Below, in pieces: positions 36,333 to 45,513 of a stretch of DNA of 64,000 bases. Made by a program: the position numbers and the translations under genes. Numbering within the stretch: the first letter of the stretch is position 1; every line of letters begins with the position of its first letter. The notes beneath the pieces are model-generated. The model did no database searches. It saw only the letters and a program-made list of their open reading frames with translations, and was not told the DNA's origin. The stretch is from Treponema sp. UBA1747 (lineage in GTDB: Bacteria > Spirochaetota > Spirochaetia > Treponematales > Treponemataceae): contig DCHR01000039.1 in assembly GCA_002315375.1 (NCBI GenBank), forward strand, positions 38,583 through 102,582, in the 5' to 3' direction.

Positions 36333-37074
36333 ATGGCATTGCTTGATGTTCAGAACGTTTATTCAGGTGTTGAAGAAAAAGAAATTCTTCGCGGACTGAA
36401 TCTGCAGATTAATCAGGGAGAAGTTCATGTTCTTATGGGCCCAAACGGAGCCGGAAAATCTTCCCTGGGAAACACCCTTATGGGAAATCCTGTTTACAAA
36501 ATGACTTCCGGAAAAATTCTTTTTGATGGAGAAGACATTTCAGATTACTCAACAGACAAACGTGCAAAAGCAGGTCTTTTCATGAGTTTCCAGGCACCTC
36601 TTGAAGTACCGGGAATCTCTCTTGAAAGCTTTATCCGTGCTTCAATCCAGAACAAAACCGGAGAACATGTAAAACTTTTCCAGTTCCAGAAAGAACTTAA
36701 ACGCTGCATGGAAATCCTGAACATGGATGAATCCTATGCAAAACGCGACCTGAATGTAGGTTTTTCCGGCGGTGAACGCAAAAAGAGCGAAATCCTCCAG
36801 CTTCTTATGCTCAAGCCAAAACTGGCAATCCTGGACGAAACAGACTCTGGCCTTGATGTTGATGCAGTGCGCACTGTTTCAAAAGGAATCGAAGAATACA
36901 TGAAATCGGTTGGCGGTTCCCTTCTGATTATCACCCACTCCACAAAGATTCTTGAAAGCCTTGAATGTTGATTACACTCATATTCTGGTAAAAGGACAGA
37001 TTATCAAAACAGGCGACGGAAGCCTTGTAAAAGAAATCAACGAAAAAGGATTTGAAGCTTACTTAGGCAAATAA
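36333..37074 (+). pseudogene. sufC: sufC, Fe-S assembly ATPase, with one frameshifting extra base
   Basis: SufC is the ABC-type ATPase of the SufBCD scaffold. Walker A GPNGAGKSS, the signature GFSGGERKKSEILQ, Walker B LAILDETDSGLD and the His switch ITHS are all present. The uninterrupted frame ends at 36971 (212 aa) after the phrase KILESLEC. One base further along, the expected C-terminus resumes without a break (DYTHILVKGQIIKTGDGSLVKEINEKG) and ends at 37074. Removing a single base at about 36963-36966 restores a normal 246-residue protein. The gap to sufB is one base. Because the damage is a lone insertion in otherwise conserved sequence, a sequencing error is more likely than decay. Confidence 0.85.
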
Positions 37075-37075
37075 T

Positions 37076-38499
37076 ATGGCAGAAAAAGAAAAAACAGAGG
37101 TTAAAGATATAGATCATTCCCTTTACGATTTCCGTTACGAAGAAAGCGAAAAAGACTTTTACCGCATGGAAAGTGGCCTTACTCCTGACATCGTAATGAA
37201 GCTTTCGGAAGAAAAAGGTGACCCTGAATGGATGCGGGAATTCCGCCTTAAAGTCACTGGAAGTATACAATCAGTCTGAGAACTCCTGACTGGGGACCTG
37301 ATATTTCAGAACTCCATATGGAAAACATTGCCACATACGTAAAACCAAAAACCGATATGGCAAATACCTGGGAAGAAGTTCCTGATGACATCAAGGATTC
37401 CTTTCGAAAAACTTGGTATTCCTGAAGCAGAACGTAAAAGCCTGGCCGGAGTTGGTGCACAGTATGACTCGGAACTTGTTTACCACAATGTTCAGGATGA
37501 AGTTCTGAAACAGGGCGTAATTTACCTTGGGTTTCGAAGAAGCCCTTAAAAGTGAAGAATGGGGGCCAATGGTAAAAGAGTATTTTATGACTCTTGTTAC
37601 TCCCGAAAGACCACAAATTTGCTGCCCTTCACGGCGCCGTATGGTCAGGAGGAAGTTTTGTTTATGTTCCAAAAGGAGTAAAACTTTCATTCCCTCTTCA
37701 GTCATACTTCCGCCTGAACGCAAAGGGAGCCGGACAGTTTGAACATACCCTTATTATAGTAGATGAAGGTGCAGACCTTCACTTTATTGAAGGCTGTTCC
37801 GCTCCAAAATATAATGTTGCAAACCTTCACGCCGGTTGTGTTGAACTTTTTGTAAAGAAAGGCGCTCACCTGCGCTATTCAACAATTGAAAACTGGTCAA
37901 AGAACATGTACAACCTGAACACAAAGCGTGCAAAAATCGAAGAAGATGCCGCCATTGAATGGGTTTCAGGAAGCTTCGGATCCCACGTTTCATATCTTTA
38001 TCCGGAAAGTGACCTGGTTGGCAAAAATGCCCGTTCAGAATTTACCGGAGTTACCTTTGCCGGAAACGGACAGAATCTGGATACAGGGGCAAAAATGGTT
38101 CACCTGGCACCAAACACAAAATCTGTCATCACAACAAAATCAATTTCAAAAGGCGGCGGAACCTCCATTTATCGTTCAGCTGTTTATATAGCAAAACAGG
38201 CTGAAAACTCAAAAGCTTCCGTAAGCTGCCAGAGCCTTATGCTGGACAGTGAAAGCCGTTCAGACACAATTCCTGCAATGCAGGTAATGAACGATTCCAG
38301 CGACGTAGGCCACGAAGCAAAAATCGGACGCATTTCAAATGATGCTGTTTTCTATCTTATGAGCCGCGGAATTCCTGAAGACGAAGCAAAGAGCATGATT
38401 GTTTCAGGCTTCGCAAATCCTGTAAGCAAGGAACTGCCGCTGGAATATGCAGTCGAAATGAACAACCTTATTCGTCTTGAAATGAAGGGGGCTATGTAA
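37076..38499 (+). pseudogene. sufB: sufB, Fe-S cluster scaffold, with five frameshifting extra bases
   Basis: SufB is the cluster-assembly scaffold subunit. Its conserved text is complete when five single bases are ignored: near 37250-37256 (before LEVYN), 37272 (before LRTPDWGPDIS), 37402-37404 (before FEKLGIPEAERKSL), 37529-37534 (before FEEALKSEEWGPMVKEYFM) and 37606-37608 (before DHKFAALHGAVWSGGSFVYVPKGV). From 37609 to the stop at 38499 the frame is open and carries DLHFIEGCSAP and the C-terminal SufB/D signature. The repaired length is 472 residues, exactly typical. The sufB stop overlaps the sufD start. Functional importance and an intact neighbour set argue for assembly errors, but a true pseudogene cannot be excluded from this sequence. 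Confidence 0.85.
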
Positions 38500-39599
38500 T
38501 GAGCAATTTAACTTTAAATAGAATACCTGCAGAAACCTGGACATGGCTCAAAATGAACAAGTCTTTGGTTGATGAAAAACTCGAAAACAACCTTTGTTTC
38601 AAAACTGCTGAATACAAAATTATTTCAAAGCCTGAAACTGTAAAAATCATTTCCGAAAATGAAATGAAAACTTCACTTCCGGAAACTATATCTGCGGTTT
38701 TTGCAAAAACTTCTGAACTTGGAATACAGTATAAAGAAGTAAACGAAAAAGAATCTGAAAATATTTTTACAGATGCAGAAAAACTTATACTTGAAGTTTC
38801 AAAAAAAGAAACAGAACCTGTTGTAATTCACCTTGAACCGGAAGGAAATACTTCTTCAACTCAGATTATTCACGCACTTCCTGATTCTGAAGTAACTGTA
38901 ATTTTTGTTTCAAAAAGCGAAAAAGGTTCCGGAGTAAATCTCATGAGGACAAAATGCATCGCTGAAGAAAACTCTAAAATCCATCTCTGTAAGGTTCAGC
39001 TGCTTTCGGAAGGCTTCTATCATGTAGATTCAACAGAAAATGTCTGCGGTGAAAACGCTAAGGTTGAATTCACAGAACTTCAGCTGGGAGCTGCTTCCGT
39101 TTACACAGGAGTTCACACAAACCTTTCTAAATACAAGGCAGCCTACAAAAGCAATACTGCTTATTACCGTAAGGGAAATCAAAAAATAGACATGAACTAT
39201 ATTTGTGCCCACGGACCAAAAGGCAGAAAAACAGAATGTTCTATGGCGGTTGCAGGAACACTTGTGGATGAAGCAATGAAGACTTACCGTGGAACTATCG
39301 ATTTCAAACGGGGCTGTTCCGGTGCAAAGGGAAATGAAACAGAAGAAACTCTCCTCCTCTCTCCAAAAGCAGTCAACCGTTCAGTTCCGATTATTCTTTG
39401 TGATGAAGAAGATGTTGAAGGAGAACACGGAGCTACTATCGGCCGCCTCAATGATGACATGCTTTTCTACATGGAAAGCCATGGTATTTCCAAAGATGAA
39501 GCCTGTGCACTTATGGCCCGTGCAAAAATCAATGCAGTCAACGCAAGAATTCCGGATGAAGGAACCCGTGAGACAGTTGACAGTTTTTTCAACGCATAA
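38499..39599 (+). CDS. sufD: Fe-S cluster assembly protein SufD
   Basis: A 366-residue SufD, partner of SufB in the SufBC2D complex. The N-terminal third is divergent. The beta-helical core is followed by the C-terminal family signature (HGPKGRKTECSMAVAGTLVDEAMKTYRGTIDF, CDEEDVEGEHGATIGRLNDDMLFYMESHGIS). The start codon overlaps the sufB stop (TAATG). It is the last gene before a strong terminator. In many genomes sufS and sufU follow directly, but here they lie 6 kb further on. Confidence 0.92.
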   Translation: MSNLTLNRIPAETWTWLKMNKSLVDEKLENNLCFKTAEYKIISKPETVKIISENEMKTSLPETISAVFAKTSELGIQYKEVNEKESENIFTDAEKLILEVSKKETEPVVIHLEPEGNTSSTQIIHALPDSEVTVIFVSKSEKGSGVNLMRTKCIAEENSKIHLCKVQLLSEGFYHVDSTENVCGENAKVEFTELQLGAASVYTGVHTNLSKYKAAYKSNTAYYRKGNQKIDMNYICAHGPKGRKTECSMAVAGTLVDEAMKTYRGTIDFKRGCSGAKGNETEETLLLSPKAVNRSVPIILCDEEDVEGEHGATIGRLNDDMLFYMESHGISKDEACALMARAKINAVNARIPDEGTRETVDSFFNA

Positions 39600-39631
39600 C
39601 CAGAACAAAACATAAGTTGTAAAAAAAAAAG

Positions 39632-39666
39632 AAACTGCTTTGGAACAAAAAATTTCCGAAGCAGTT
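39632..39666 (+). terminator. Rho-independent terminator after sufD
   Basis: A 14-bp stem containing one U-G pair (AAACTGCTT... with ...AAGCAGTTT), an 8-base loop and a T-run beyond. A10 precedes the stem. Confidence 0.88.
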
Positions 39667-39701
39667 TTTTTTATCCTTTCACATATTGATCCACAAAAAA
39701 A

Positions 39702-39755
39702 CTATCATTTTGTGTGATTTTCTTAAAACGTTTAACAAAATTCCTATCATTTTGT
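39702..39755 (+). repeat. Direct repeat of CTATCATTTTGT, 42 bases apart, flanking an operator
   Basis: Identical 12-mers at 39702-39713 and 39744-39755, offset by 42 bases (four helical turns), bracket the palindrome at 39723-39736. Direct repeats spaced by whole helical turns are how AraC-family proteins usually bind. An AraC-type gene follows this operon. Confidence 0.6.
39723..39736. promoter_or_regulatory. Palindromic operator-like site upstream of the sugar ABC operon
   Basis: TTAAAACGTTTAAC, nearly identical to the site before the GH43 gene. It lies 133 bases upstream of the binding-protein start codon. A TTGAAA at 39770-39775 could be a -35 element, but the -10 is unclear. Confidence 0.6.
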
Positions 39756-39868
39756 AACAAATTAACTATTTGAAAAATTCCAAACCTGACGCACAATAAT
39801 ATTAGAAAATCCAAAAACATTGGAATAAAAAAAACATTTATTATGGTTATTTTTTCAAGGAGGAAGTA

Positions 39869-40861
39869 ATGAAAAAATCAATTAAAGTTGTTTTTGCAGC
39901 TCTCGCTCTGGCTGCTGTAGCATTCACAGGCTGTTCTAAAAAAGAAGCAAAACCAAGTTCTTCAGCTGCAACTGAAAAAAAACTGATTAAAGTTGGTATC
40001 ATCAACAATGACCCTAACGAATCAGGTTACCGTACAGCTAACGACAGAGACATGAAGAACACATTCACAAAAGCTGCAGGTTATGATGCATCATTCGCAT
40101 ACTCACTGAAGAATGATGAACAGATTGCTGCTGCTCAGAAATTCATCCAGGATGAAGTAGACTATCTTCTTCTTTCAGCTGCCGGTACATCAGGATGGGA
40201 TTCAGTTCTCAAAGATGCAAAAGCTGCTGGTGTAAAAGTTATTCTTTTCGACCGCACAATCGATGCTGATCCATCACTTTACGCTGCATCTATCGTTTCT
40301 GACATGGCTCAGGAAGGTGCAACAGCTGTTGCATGGCTCGTTCAGCAGAAACTCCCAGAATACAACATCATTCACCTTCAGGGTGTAATGGGATCTGCTG
40401 CTCAGATCGGACGTACAGGTGCTCTTGATAAAGAAGTTGCTGCAGAAGCAAACTGGAACATGGTTTCACAGCAGACAGCTGAATGGAACGCTGAAAAAGC
40501 ACAGCAGATCGTACAGGCTGCAATCGATGCTAAAAAATCATTCAATGTAATCTATGCTGAAAACGATGACATGGCTAAGGGTGCAGTTGCTGCTCTCGAC
40601 AAAGCAAACATTTCACATGGTGTTGGAAAAGACGTAATCGTTATGGGATTCGACTGCAACAAATGGGCTCTTCAGGAACTCAAAGCAGGAAACTGGAACT
40701 ACGACGGACAGTGTAACCCATTCCAGGCTTCTTACATCGTAAGCATCATCGACCAGCTGGAAAAAGGCCAGTCAATTGCTAACAAAACAATCATCATGAA
40801 AGAAAAAGGATTCGATGCATCAACAATCACAGCTGATGATGTAGAAAGCTACGGTATCTAA
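39869..40861 (+). CDS. Sugar ABC transporter substrate-binding lipoprotein (YtfQ-like, furanose type)
   Basis: A 330-residue periplasmic-binding-protein type 1 (peripla_BP_4) lipoprotein with a relaxed spirochaete lipobox (FTGC, Cys22). The mature part starts KLIKVGIINNDPNESGYRTANDRDM and includes VILFDRTIDADPSLY, YAENDDMAKGAVAALDKA and GFDCNKWALQELKAGNWN. These closely recall E. coli YtfQ, which binds galactofuranose. Arabinofuranose or arabinose are alternatives. AAGGAGG precedes ATG. It is followed by an intercistronic hairpin, consistent with stronger expression than the downstream transporter genes. Confidence 0.85.
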   Translation: MKKSIKVVFAALALAAVAFTGCSKKEAKPSSSAATEKKLIKVGIINNDPNESGYRTANDRDMKNTFTKAAGYDASFAYSLKNDEQIAAAQKFIQDEVDYLLLSAAGTSGWDSVLKDAKAAGVKVILFDRTIDADPSLYAASIVSDMAQEGATAVAWLVQQKLPEYNIIHLQGVMGSAAQIGRTGALDKEVAAEANWNMVSQQTAEWNAEKAQQIVQAAIDAKKSFNVIYAENDDMAKGAVAALDKANISHGVGKDVIVMGFDCNKWALQELKAGNWNYDGQCNPFQASYIVSIIDQLEKGQSIANKTIIMKEKGFDASTITADDVESYGI

Positions 40862-40887
40862 TTTATCGTAAACCTTTGAAAACTTGG

Positions 40888-40919
40888 GGCTGCCCATAAA
40901 TTTTATATTGAGGGCAGCC
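40888..40919 (+). terminator. Intercistronic terminator/attenuator between binding protein and ATPase genes
   Basis: An 8-bp GC-rich stem (GGCTGCCC with GGGCAGCC) has a 16-base loop and a following run of T. It lies 26 bases after the binding-protein stop codon and 40 bases before the ATPase start. It probably lets only part of transcription read through. Confidence 0.75.
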
Positions 40920-40958
40920 ATTTTTTTATCCTTTTTATTTTTTTGGAGGAAAATACCG

Positions 40959-42467
40959 ATGCAGAATGATGTTATTTTGACAATGCGTGGTATTTCAAAA
41001 TTCTTCCCAGGTGTTAAAGCTCTGGAAAATGTTGATTTTACACTTCGCAAAGGTGAAATTCATGCTCTTATGGGAGAAAATGGAGCAGGAAAATCTACCC
41101 TTATTAAAGTACTTACAGGTGTTTATCAAAAAGACGCAGGTGAAGTTAAAATAGAAGACAAACCTGTTTTAATTCGTTCTCCACAAGATGCCCAGATTGC
41201 GGGTATCAGTACTGTTTACCAGGAAATTACACTCTGCAATAACCTTACAGTTGCAGAAAATATATATATCGGAAGAACCAAAGGTGCCTTTACAAACTGG
41301 AAAAAGATGAATGAAGGCGCCGGAAAAATCCTTGAAGACCTTCAGATTCCATGTAAACCTGACCAGCAGCTTTCAAGCTGTTCAATTGCAGTCCAGCAGA
41401 TGGTTGCAATTGCACGTGCAGTTGATATGGAATGTAAGATCCTTATTCTTGACGAACCAACATCATCACTTGATGAACAGGAAGTTGCAAAGCTTTTCAA
41501 GCTTATGCTGAACCTGAAATCAAAAGGCGTAGGTATCATCTTCGTTACACACTTCCTGGAACAGGTATATGAAGTATGTGACAGAATCACAGTTCTTCGT
41601 GACGGAAAACTGGTTGATGAATACCTTATCGCCGATTGTCCTAAAGTTGTACTTGTTTCGAAAATGCTGGGAAAAGAACTGGACGGACTTTCAAAGATCA
41701 AAAAATCTGATGAAGTTGTTGAACACAGTCCCGATGAAGTTCCTGTTTACCATGCAGAAGGACTTTCAAGTGCATCACGAATCAAACCTTTTGACATTAA
41801 TATTTACAAGGGCGAAGTAAACGGATTTACCGGTTTGCTTGGTTCAGGCCGTTCAGAATGTGTACGCGCTATTTTTGGTGCAGATAAAGTTACTTCAGGA
41901 AAAGTTAAAATCAATGGAAAAGATGTAAAAATCAACAAACCTATTGATGCAATGAAAAACGGAATTTCTTACCTTGCTGAAGACCGCAAGAGAGATGGTA
42001 TTGTCGGAGATCTTTCAGTCCGCGAAAACATCATTCTGGCTCTCCAGGTACTGAAAGGTCCATTCCGCCCTATTTCAAAAGCTCAGGCTAAAAAGTTTAC
42101 TGAAGAATACATCAAACTTCTCAGTATCAAAACCGCTTCAACTGAAACTCCAATCAAGAGTCTTTCAGGTGGTAACCAGCAGAAAGTAATTCTTGCCCGC
42201 TGGCTTCTGGCAAATCCACAGTACCTTATTCTGGATGAACCTACACGCGGTATCGATATTGGTACAAAACTGGAAATCCAGGACCTGGTTCTGAAACTTG
42301 CAAAAGAAGGCAAATCAGTTACCTTCATTTCTTCTGAAATTGATGAAATGCTCCGCACCTGCTCACGTCTTACAGTTATGAGAGACCTTAAAGTTGTAGG
42401 TGAACTTAAAGGCGAAGACCTTACACAGGACAAAATTATGGAAACAATTGCGGGAGGTTCAAAATAA
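40959..42467 (+). CDS. Sugar ABC transporter ATP-binding protein (YtfR/RbsA-like, duplicated)
   Basis: A 502-residue tandem ATPase. The first half has Walker A GENGAGKST and Walker B ILILDEPTSSLDEQE. The second half has the degenerate P-loop GLLGSGRSE typical of this class, then LSGGNQQKVILARWL and LILDEPTRGIDIGTK. The start at 40959 was chosen because GGAGGA lies eight bases upstream. The open frame back to 40884 overlaps the terminator hairpin. The stop overlaps the next start as TAATG. It energises the two permeases that follow. Confidence 0.92.
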   Translation: MQNDVILTMRGISKFFPGVKALENVDFTLRKGEIHALMGENGAGKSTLIKVLTGVYQKDAGEVKIEDKPVLIRSPQDAQIAGISTVYQEITLCNNLTVAENIYIGRTKGAFTNWKKMNEGAGKILEDLQIPCKPDQQLSSCSIAVQQMVAIARAVDMECKILILDEPTSSLDEQEVAKLFKLMLNLKSKGVGIIFVTHFLEQVYEVCDRITVLRDGKLVDEYLIADCPKVVLVSKMLGKELDGLSKIKKSDEVVEHSPDEVPVYHAEGLSSASRIKPFDINIYKGEVNGFTGLLGSGRSECVRAIFGADKVTSGKVKINGKDVKINKPIDAMKNGISYLAEDRKRDGIVGDLSVRENIILALQVLKGPFRPISKAQAKKFTEEYIKLLSIKTASTETPIKSLSGGNQQKVILARWLLANPQYLILDEPTRGIDIGTKLEIQDLVLKLAKEGKSVTFISSEIDEMLRTCSRLTVMRDLKVVGELKGEDLTQDKIMETIAGGSK

Positions 42468-43579
42468 TGGAAAAAGAAATTAAAAAGAATAAAGCAGGAG
42501 ATTTTTTCAAAGGTCTGCTCAGAAACCAGATCATTATTCCTCTTGCAGCCCTCCTCATCCTGATTATTGTAAACCTGATTGCTGACCCAAGTTTCTTTAA
42601 GATTACACTTGGTCACACAAGCGACGGATTCCCTGTTCTCTCAGGATATCTGATAACTATTCTGGACTATGCATCTGAACTTGCAATTCTTGCTATCGGT
42701 ATGACTCTGGTTACAGCAGCTTCCGGCGGACAGGACATTTCCGTAGGTTCATGTATTGCTATTGCCGGTTCTGTTATCCTTCGTGTTCTCTGCGGAAACG
42801 CTGGAGCTCACCCGGAAACAATGCAGAATCCTATTATTCTGGCATTCCTTCTGGCCCTGATTGTTTCAATGGCCTTCGGAGCCTTCAACGGTGTTCTGGT
42901 TGCTTACTTCAAGATTCAGCCAATGATTGCAACCCTCATCCTGTTTACTGCAGGACGTTCAATCGCAGCCTGGATCAACCACAACGAACTTCCAATCATC
43001 AAAGATGCAGCATTCGGATACTTCGGAAACTTCATTCCTGGAATCCCAATTCCAACTCCGGTATTTATTGCCGCAGCCTGTATGCTGATTATCTGGCTAG
43101 TCCTGAAGTTTACAACTCTGGGACTTTACGCTCAGTCTGTTGGTATAAACAATGCTTCTTCAAGATTGAACGGTATCAATCCGGAACTTATCAAACTCAT
43201 TACTTACGTAATCATGGGAGCCTGTGTTGCAGTTGCAGGACTTATCAAAGTTTCACGTATCCAGACAATCAACTATTCCGTTGTTGCCCTGGACATTGAA
43301 ATGGACGCCATCCTTGCAGTTGCCCTTGGTGGAAATGCACTTTCAGGCGGTAAGTTCAACATGTGGGCTTCAATCCTTGGTGCCTATGTAATTCAGTTCC
43401 TTACAACAACCCTTTACAAGTTCGATGTAAATGCAGCAGCCCTTCCTGCTTACAAAGCAGTTGTTGTTATCATCCTTGTTGTACTGAGTGCTCCAATTGT
43501 TCGTGAAAAACTCTCTCAGGTATGGAAACAGATTTCTCTCAAGATGAACAAAACTCCAGCCGTACAGGAGGCAAAATAA
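42467..43579 (+). CDS. Sugar ABC transporter permease (YtfT/RbsC-like)
   Basis: A 370-residue permease of the BPD_transp_2 family with 8-10 predicted membrane helices. Characteristic text includes GMTLVTAASGGQDISVGS near residues 79-96 and ILAVALGGNALSGGKFNM later, the cytoplasmic and pore-lining segments of this family. The start overlaps the ATPase stop and its stop overlaps the start of the next permease. It forms a heterodimer with that second permease, as YtfT does with YjfF. Confidence 0.9.
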   Translation: MEKEIKKNKAGDFFKGLLRNQIIIPLAALLILIIVNLIADPSFFKITLGHTSDGFPVLSGYLITILDYASELAILAIGMTLVTAASGGQDISVGSCIAIAGSVILRVLCGNAGAHPETMQNPIILAFLLALIVSMAFGAFNGVLVAYFKIQPMIATLILFTAGRSIAAWINHNELPIIKDAAFGYFGNFIPGIPIPTPVFIAAACMLIIWLVLKFTTLGLYAQSVGINNASSRLNGINPELIKLITYVIMGACVAVAGLIKVSRIQTINYSVVALDIEMDAILAVALGGNALSGGKFNMWASILGAYVIQFLTTTLYKFDVNAAALPAYKAVVVIILVVLSAPIVREKLSQVWKQISLKMNKTPAVQEAK

Positions 43580-44631
43580 TGAGTTCGACAAATAAAAACA
43601 AAAACTTTTTTGGACTGATTAAAGACAAATTAAAATCAGATTCAAACCTTCTGCTTCTGATTACAATCTGTGTTTTTGTTGCAATGTACATTTTTGCCAT
43701 TGCTTTCCTGGGAAAAGGATTCCGTAAGCCACAGGCTTTCTTCAACCTTCTGAATGAAAATGCAGCACTTATTATTCTTTCCTGTTCATTAAGTCTTGTT
43801 ATGATTACAGGCGGAATTGATATTTCTGTTGGAACCATGACTGCTCTGGTTTGTATGAGCTGTGCAGTAAACCTTGACCGCCAGGGCGGAAACATCGGAA
43901 CTGCAATCCTCATCACTCTGATGATTGGTCTTTCTTTCGGAATTGTTCAGGGCTACCTGGTTGCCTACCTTGATATCCAGCCGTTTATTGTAACTCTTGC
44001 CGGTATGTTCTTTGCAAAAGGTATGACCACAATCGTAAACGCAACACAGTTCAATGTTGAACATGCAGGATTCCAGGCTCTTAAAGCAACCCGCATTTAT
44101 GTTCCGTTTATGGGCTCAGTAAACAAGCTTGGAGTATATGTTCCGGCCTATGTGGAAATAGGTGTAATAATTGCACTTATGGCTGTTATCCTTCTTTTCA
44201 TTATGCTTAAATGGACAAAGATGGGACGCAGCTTCTATGCCGTAGGTGGAAACATTCAGAGTGCAAACATGCTTGGAATCAACGTAAAGCTTACTAAATT
44301 CCACTCTCATGTTATCTGTTCCCTTCTGGCAGCAGTAGGCGGATGGGTATACTTTATGCACGTTGGTTCAGGTTCTCCAAGCCATGCGGCCGGAGCTGAA
44401 ATGAACGCAATTGCATCTTCAATTATCGGCGGAACACTTCTTACTGGTGGTGTAGGAAATATCATCGGAACTTTCTTCGGTGTACTTTCCCTCTCAACAA
44501 TCAAGAACATTGTTTCATCTCTTGGTCTTGATGAAGCCTGGTGGACAAATATCACTGTTGCTTCAATGATTTGTATCTTCCTTCTGGTACAGAGTCTGGT
44601 TCTTTCAAGAAAGAATAAGACCTCAGTATAA
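43579..44631 (+). CDS. Sugar ABC transporter permease (YjfF/RbsC-like)
   Basis: A 350-residue permease with ITGGIDISVGTMTALVCMSCAV and AIASSIIGGTLLTGGVGNIIGTFFGVL, the signatures of the YjfF branch. The start at 43579 is supported by AGGAGG just upstream and the one-base overlap with the previous stop. The longer frame to 43522 lies inside the preceding gene. It is the last gene of the four-gene transporter and is followed by two hairpins, one for each strand. Confidence 0.9.
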   Translation: MSSTNKNKNFFGLIKDKLKSDSNLLLLITICVFVAMYIFAIAFLGKGFRKPQAFFNLLNENAALIILSCSLSLVMITGGIDISVGTMTALVCMSCAVNLDRQGGNIGTAILITLMIGLSFGIVQGYLVAYLDIQPFIVTLAGMFFAKGMTTIVNATQFNVEHAGFQALKATRIYVPFMGSVNKLGVYVPAYVEIGVIIALMAVILLFIMLKWTKMGRSFYAVGGNIQSANMLGINVKLTKFHSHVICSLLAAVGGWVYFMHVGSGSPSHAAGAEMNAIASSIIGGTLLTGGVGNIIGTFFGVLSLSTIKNIVSSLGLDEAWWTNITVASMICIFLLVQSLVLSRKNKTSV

Positions 44632-44635
44632 AAAA

Positions 44636-44655
44636 AACAGGCTGAAAAGCCTGTT
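44636..44655 (-). terminator. Terminator of the AraC-type regulator gene
   Basis: An 8-bp stem (AACAGGCT with AGCCTGTT) on a GAAA loop, followed by a T8 tract on the minus strand. Confidence 0.8.
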
Positions 44656-44674
44656 CAAAAACATCATGTCATTA

Positions 44675-44707
44675 ATCCGGGTATCATCAGGTATCCGGAT
44701 TTTTTTG
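44675..44707 (+). terminator. Terminator of the sugar ABC operon
   Basis: ATCCGG and CCGGAT pair across a 14-base loop and are followed by T7 on the plus strand. The hairpin lies partly inside the 3' end of the convergent AraC gene. Confidence 0.55.
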
Positions 44708-45475
44708 TCTCCGGTACTGTAAAGGAGAAACTCCGTTTGCTTTTTTGAAAGACCTGATAAAGTTTTCACAGGCAGTATACCCGCAGGCTTCAGCAATTTC
44801 ATTAACAGAAAGGGATGAGGATTCAAGCAGTTTACGGGCTTTTTCATCCAGTATTCTGTGAATATCGTCTGCGGGAGAAACTCCGAAATGATCTTTATAA
44901 AGATTGGTGAAATGACTTCTGGTTAATCCAAAGTCATCAGCCATAAGGTTAACATTCCATTGTTCCGGATTAAGCTCAATTTTTTTTCTTAAAACTGACA
45001 GTCTGAAATTAACTTCATTTTCCCGCTTGATTTTGCTGCTTGGAAACCGTCTGATTTCAGAAAGCTCACTCATAATGTTTGCACAGGCCAAACCTATGGA
45101 AGTGCTCTGATCCGTAAGTTTTTCGGTCAGAGCCCAGGTAATAAACTTCATCTGAGTTTTGTAAGAGGAAGAAACATTAATATAGAAGATTTCATCAAAA
45201 GGAAGATCAATATTGAAGAAAAAATCTTCATCGGCTTCAAATTTTATGTAATCGTAAACCAGTTCCCCTTCAACAGCTTTATAAAACTGTGGAGTTCCGG
45301 ATTTATAAATAATGCAGGAGTGTTCTTCAGTTTCAGACCGTATACCATTTAACTCAACTATCACAGGACAATAGAAATGGAGAAAAGTATATTTTGTAGA
45401 CACGTGGGGATGACTGAAACAGAACCCCGGTTCTTCGTCTTTTTTATAAAATCCGCCAACAACGGAAACACTCAT
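44687..45475 (-). CDS. AraC-family transcriptional regulator
   Basis: A 262-residue protein. The N-terminal half (about 1-150) is a cupin-like sensing domain with no recognised ligand motif. The C-terminal 100 residues hold two helix-turn-helix units typical of AraC/XylS (MADDFGLTRSHFTNLYKDHFGVSP and SVNEIAEACGYTACENFIRSFKKANGVSPLQYR). It is convergent with the sugar transporter and divergent from sufS. TAAAAT is six bases before ATG and no ribosome-binding site is seen. It probably regulates the adjacent furanose transporter. Direct repeats in that promoter are candidate targets. Confidence 0.88.
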   Translation of the reverse strand: MSVSVVGGFYKKDEEPGFCFSHPHVSTKYTFLHFYCPVIVELNGIRSETEEHSCIIYKSGTPQFYKAVEGELVYDYIKFEADEDFFFNIDLPFDEIFYINVSSSYKTQMKFITWALTEKLTDQSTSIGLACANIMSELSEIRRFPSSKIKRENEVNFRLSVLRKKIELNPEQWNVNLMADDFGLTRSHFTNLYKDHFGVSPADDIHRILDEKARKLLESSSLSVNEIAEACGYTACENFIRSFKKANGVSPLQYRRQKNPDT

Positions 45476-45481
45476 TCTTAT

Positions 45482-45487
45482 ATTTTA
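45482..45487 (-). promoter_or_regulatory. -10-like hexamer six bases before the AraC gene ATG
   Basis: TAAAAT, six bases (ATAAGA), then ATG. The adjacent palindrome at 45514 would overlap the expected -35 region. Confidence 0.45.
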
Positions 45488-45513
45488 ACATGGAAATATT
45501 TAATTTCAAATTA

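Noticed and set aside
37076..37609. Programmed frameshifting as an explanation for the sufB reading-frame changes
   Set aside because: Five separate shifts with no common slippery sequence or stimulatory structure; a programmed mechanism would normally use one site.
42083..42616. 177-residue open frame antisense to the sugar ATPase
   Set aside because: Covers the conserved signature and Walker B region of the plus-strand ATPase, so it is a shadow.
42751..43299. 182-residue open frame inside the YtfT-like permease
   Set aside because: Wrong-frame reading of a conserved permease; Cys/Ser/Arg-rich text with no family resemblance.
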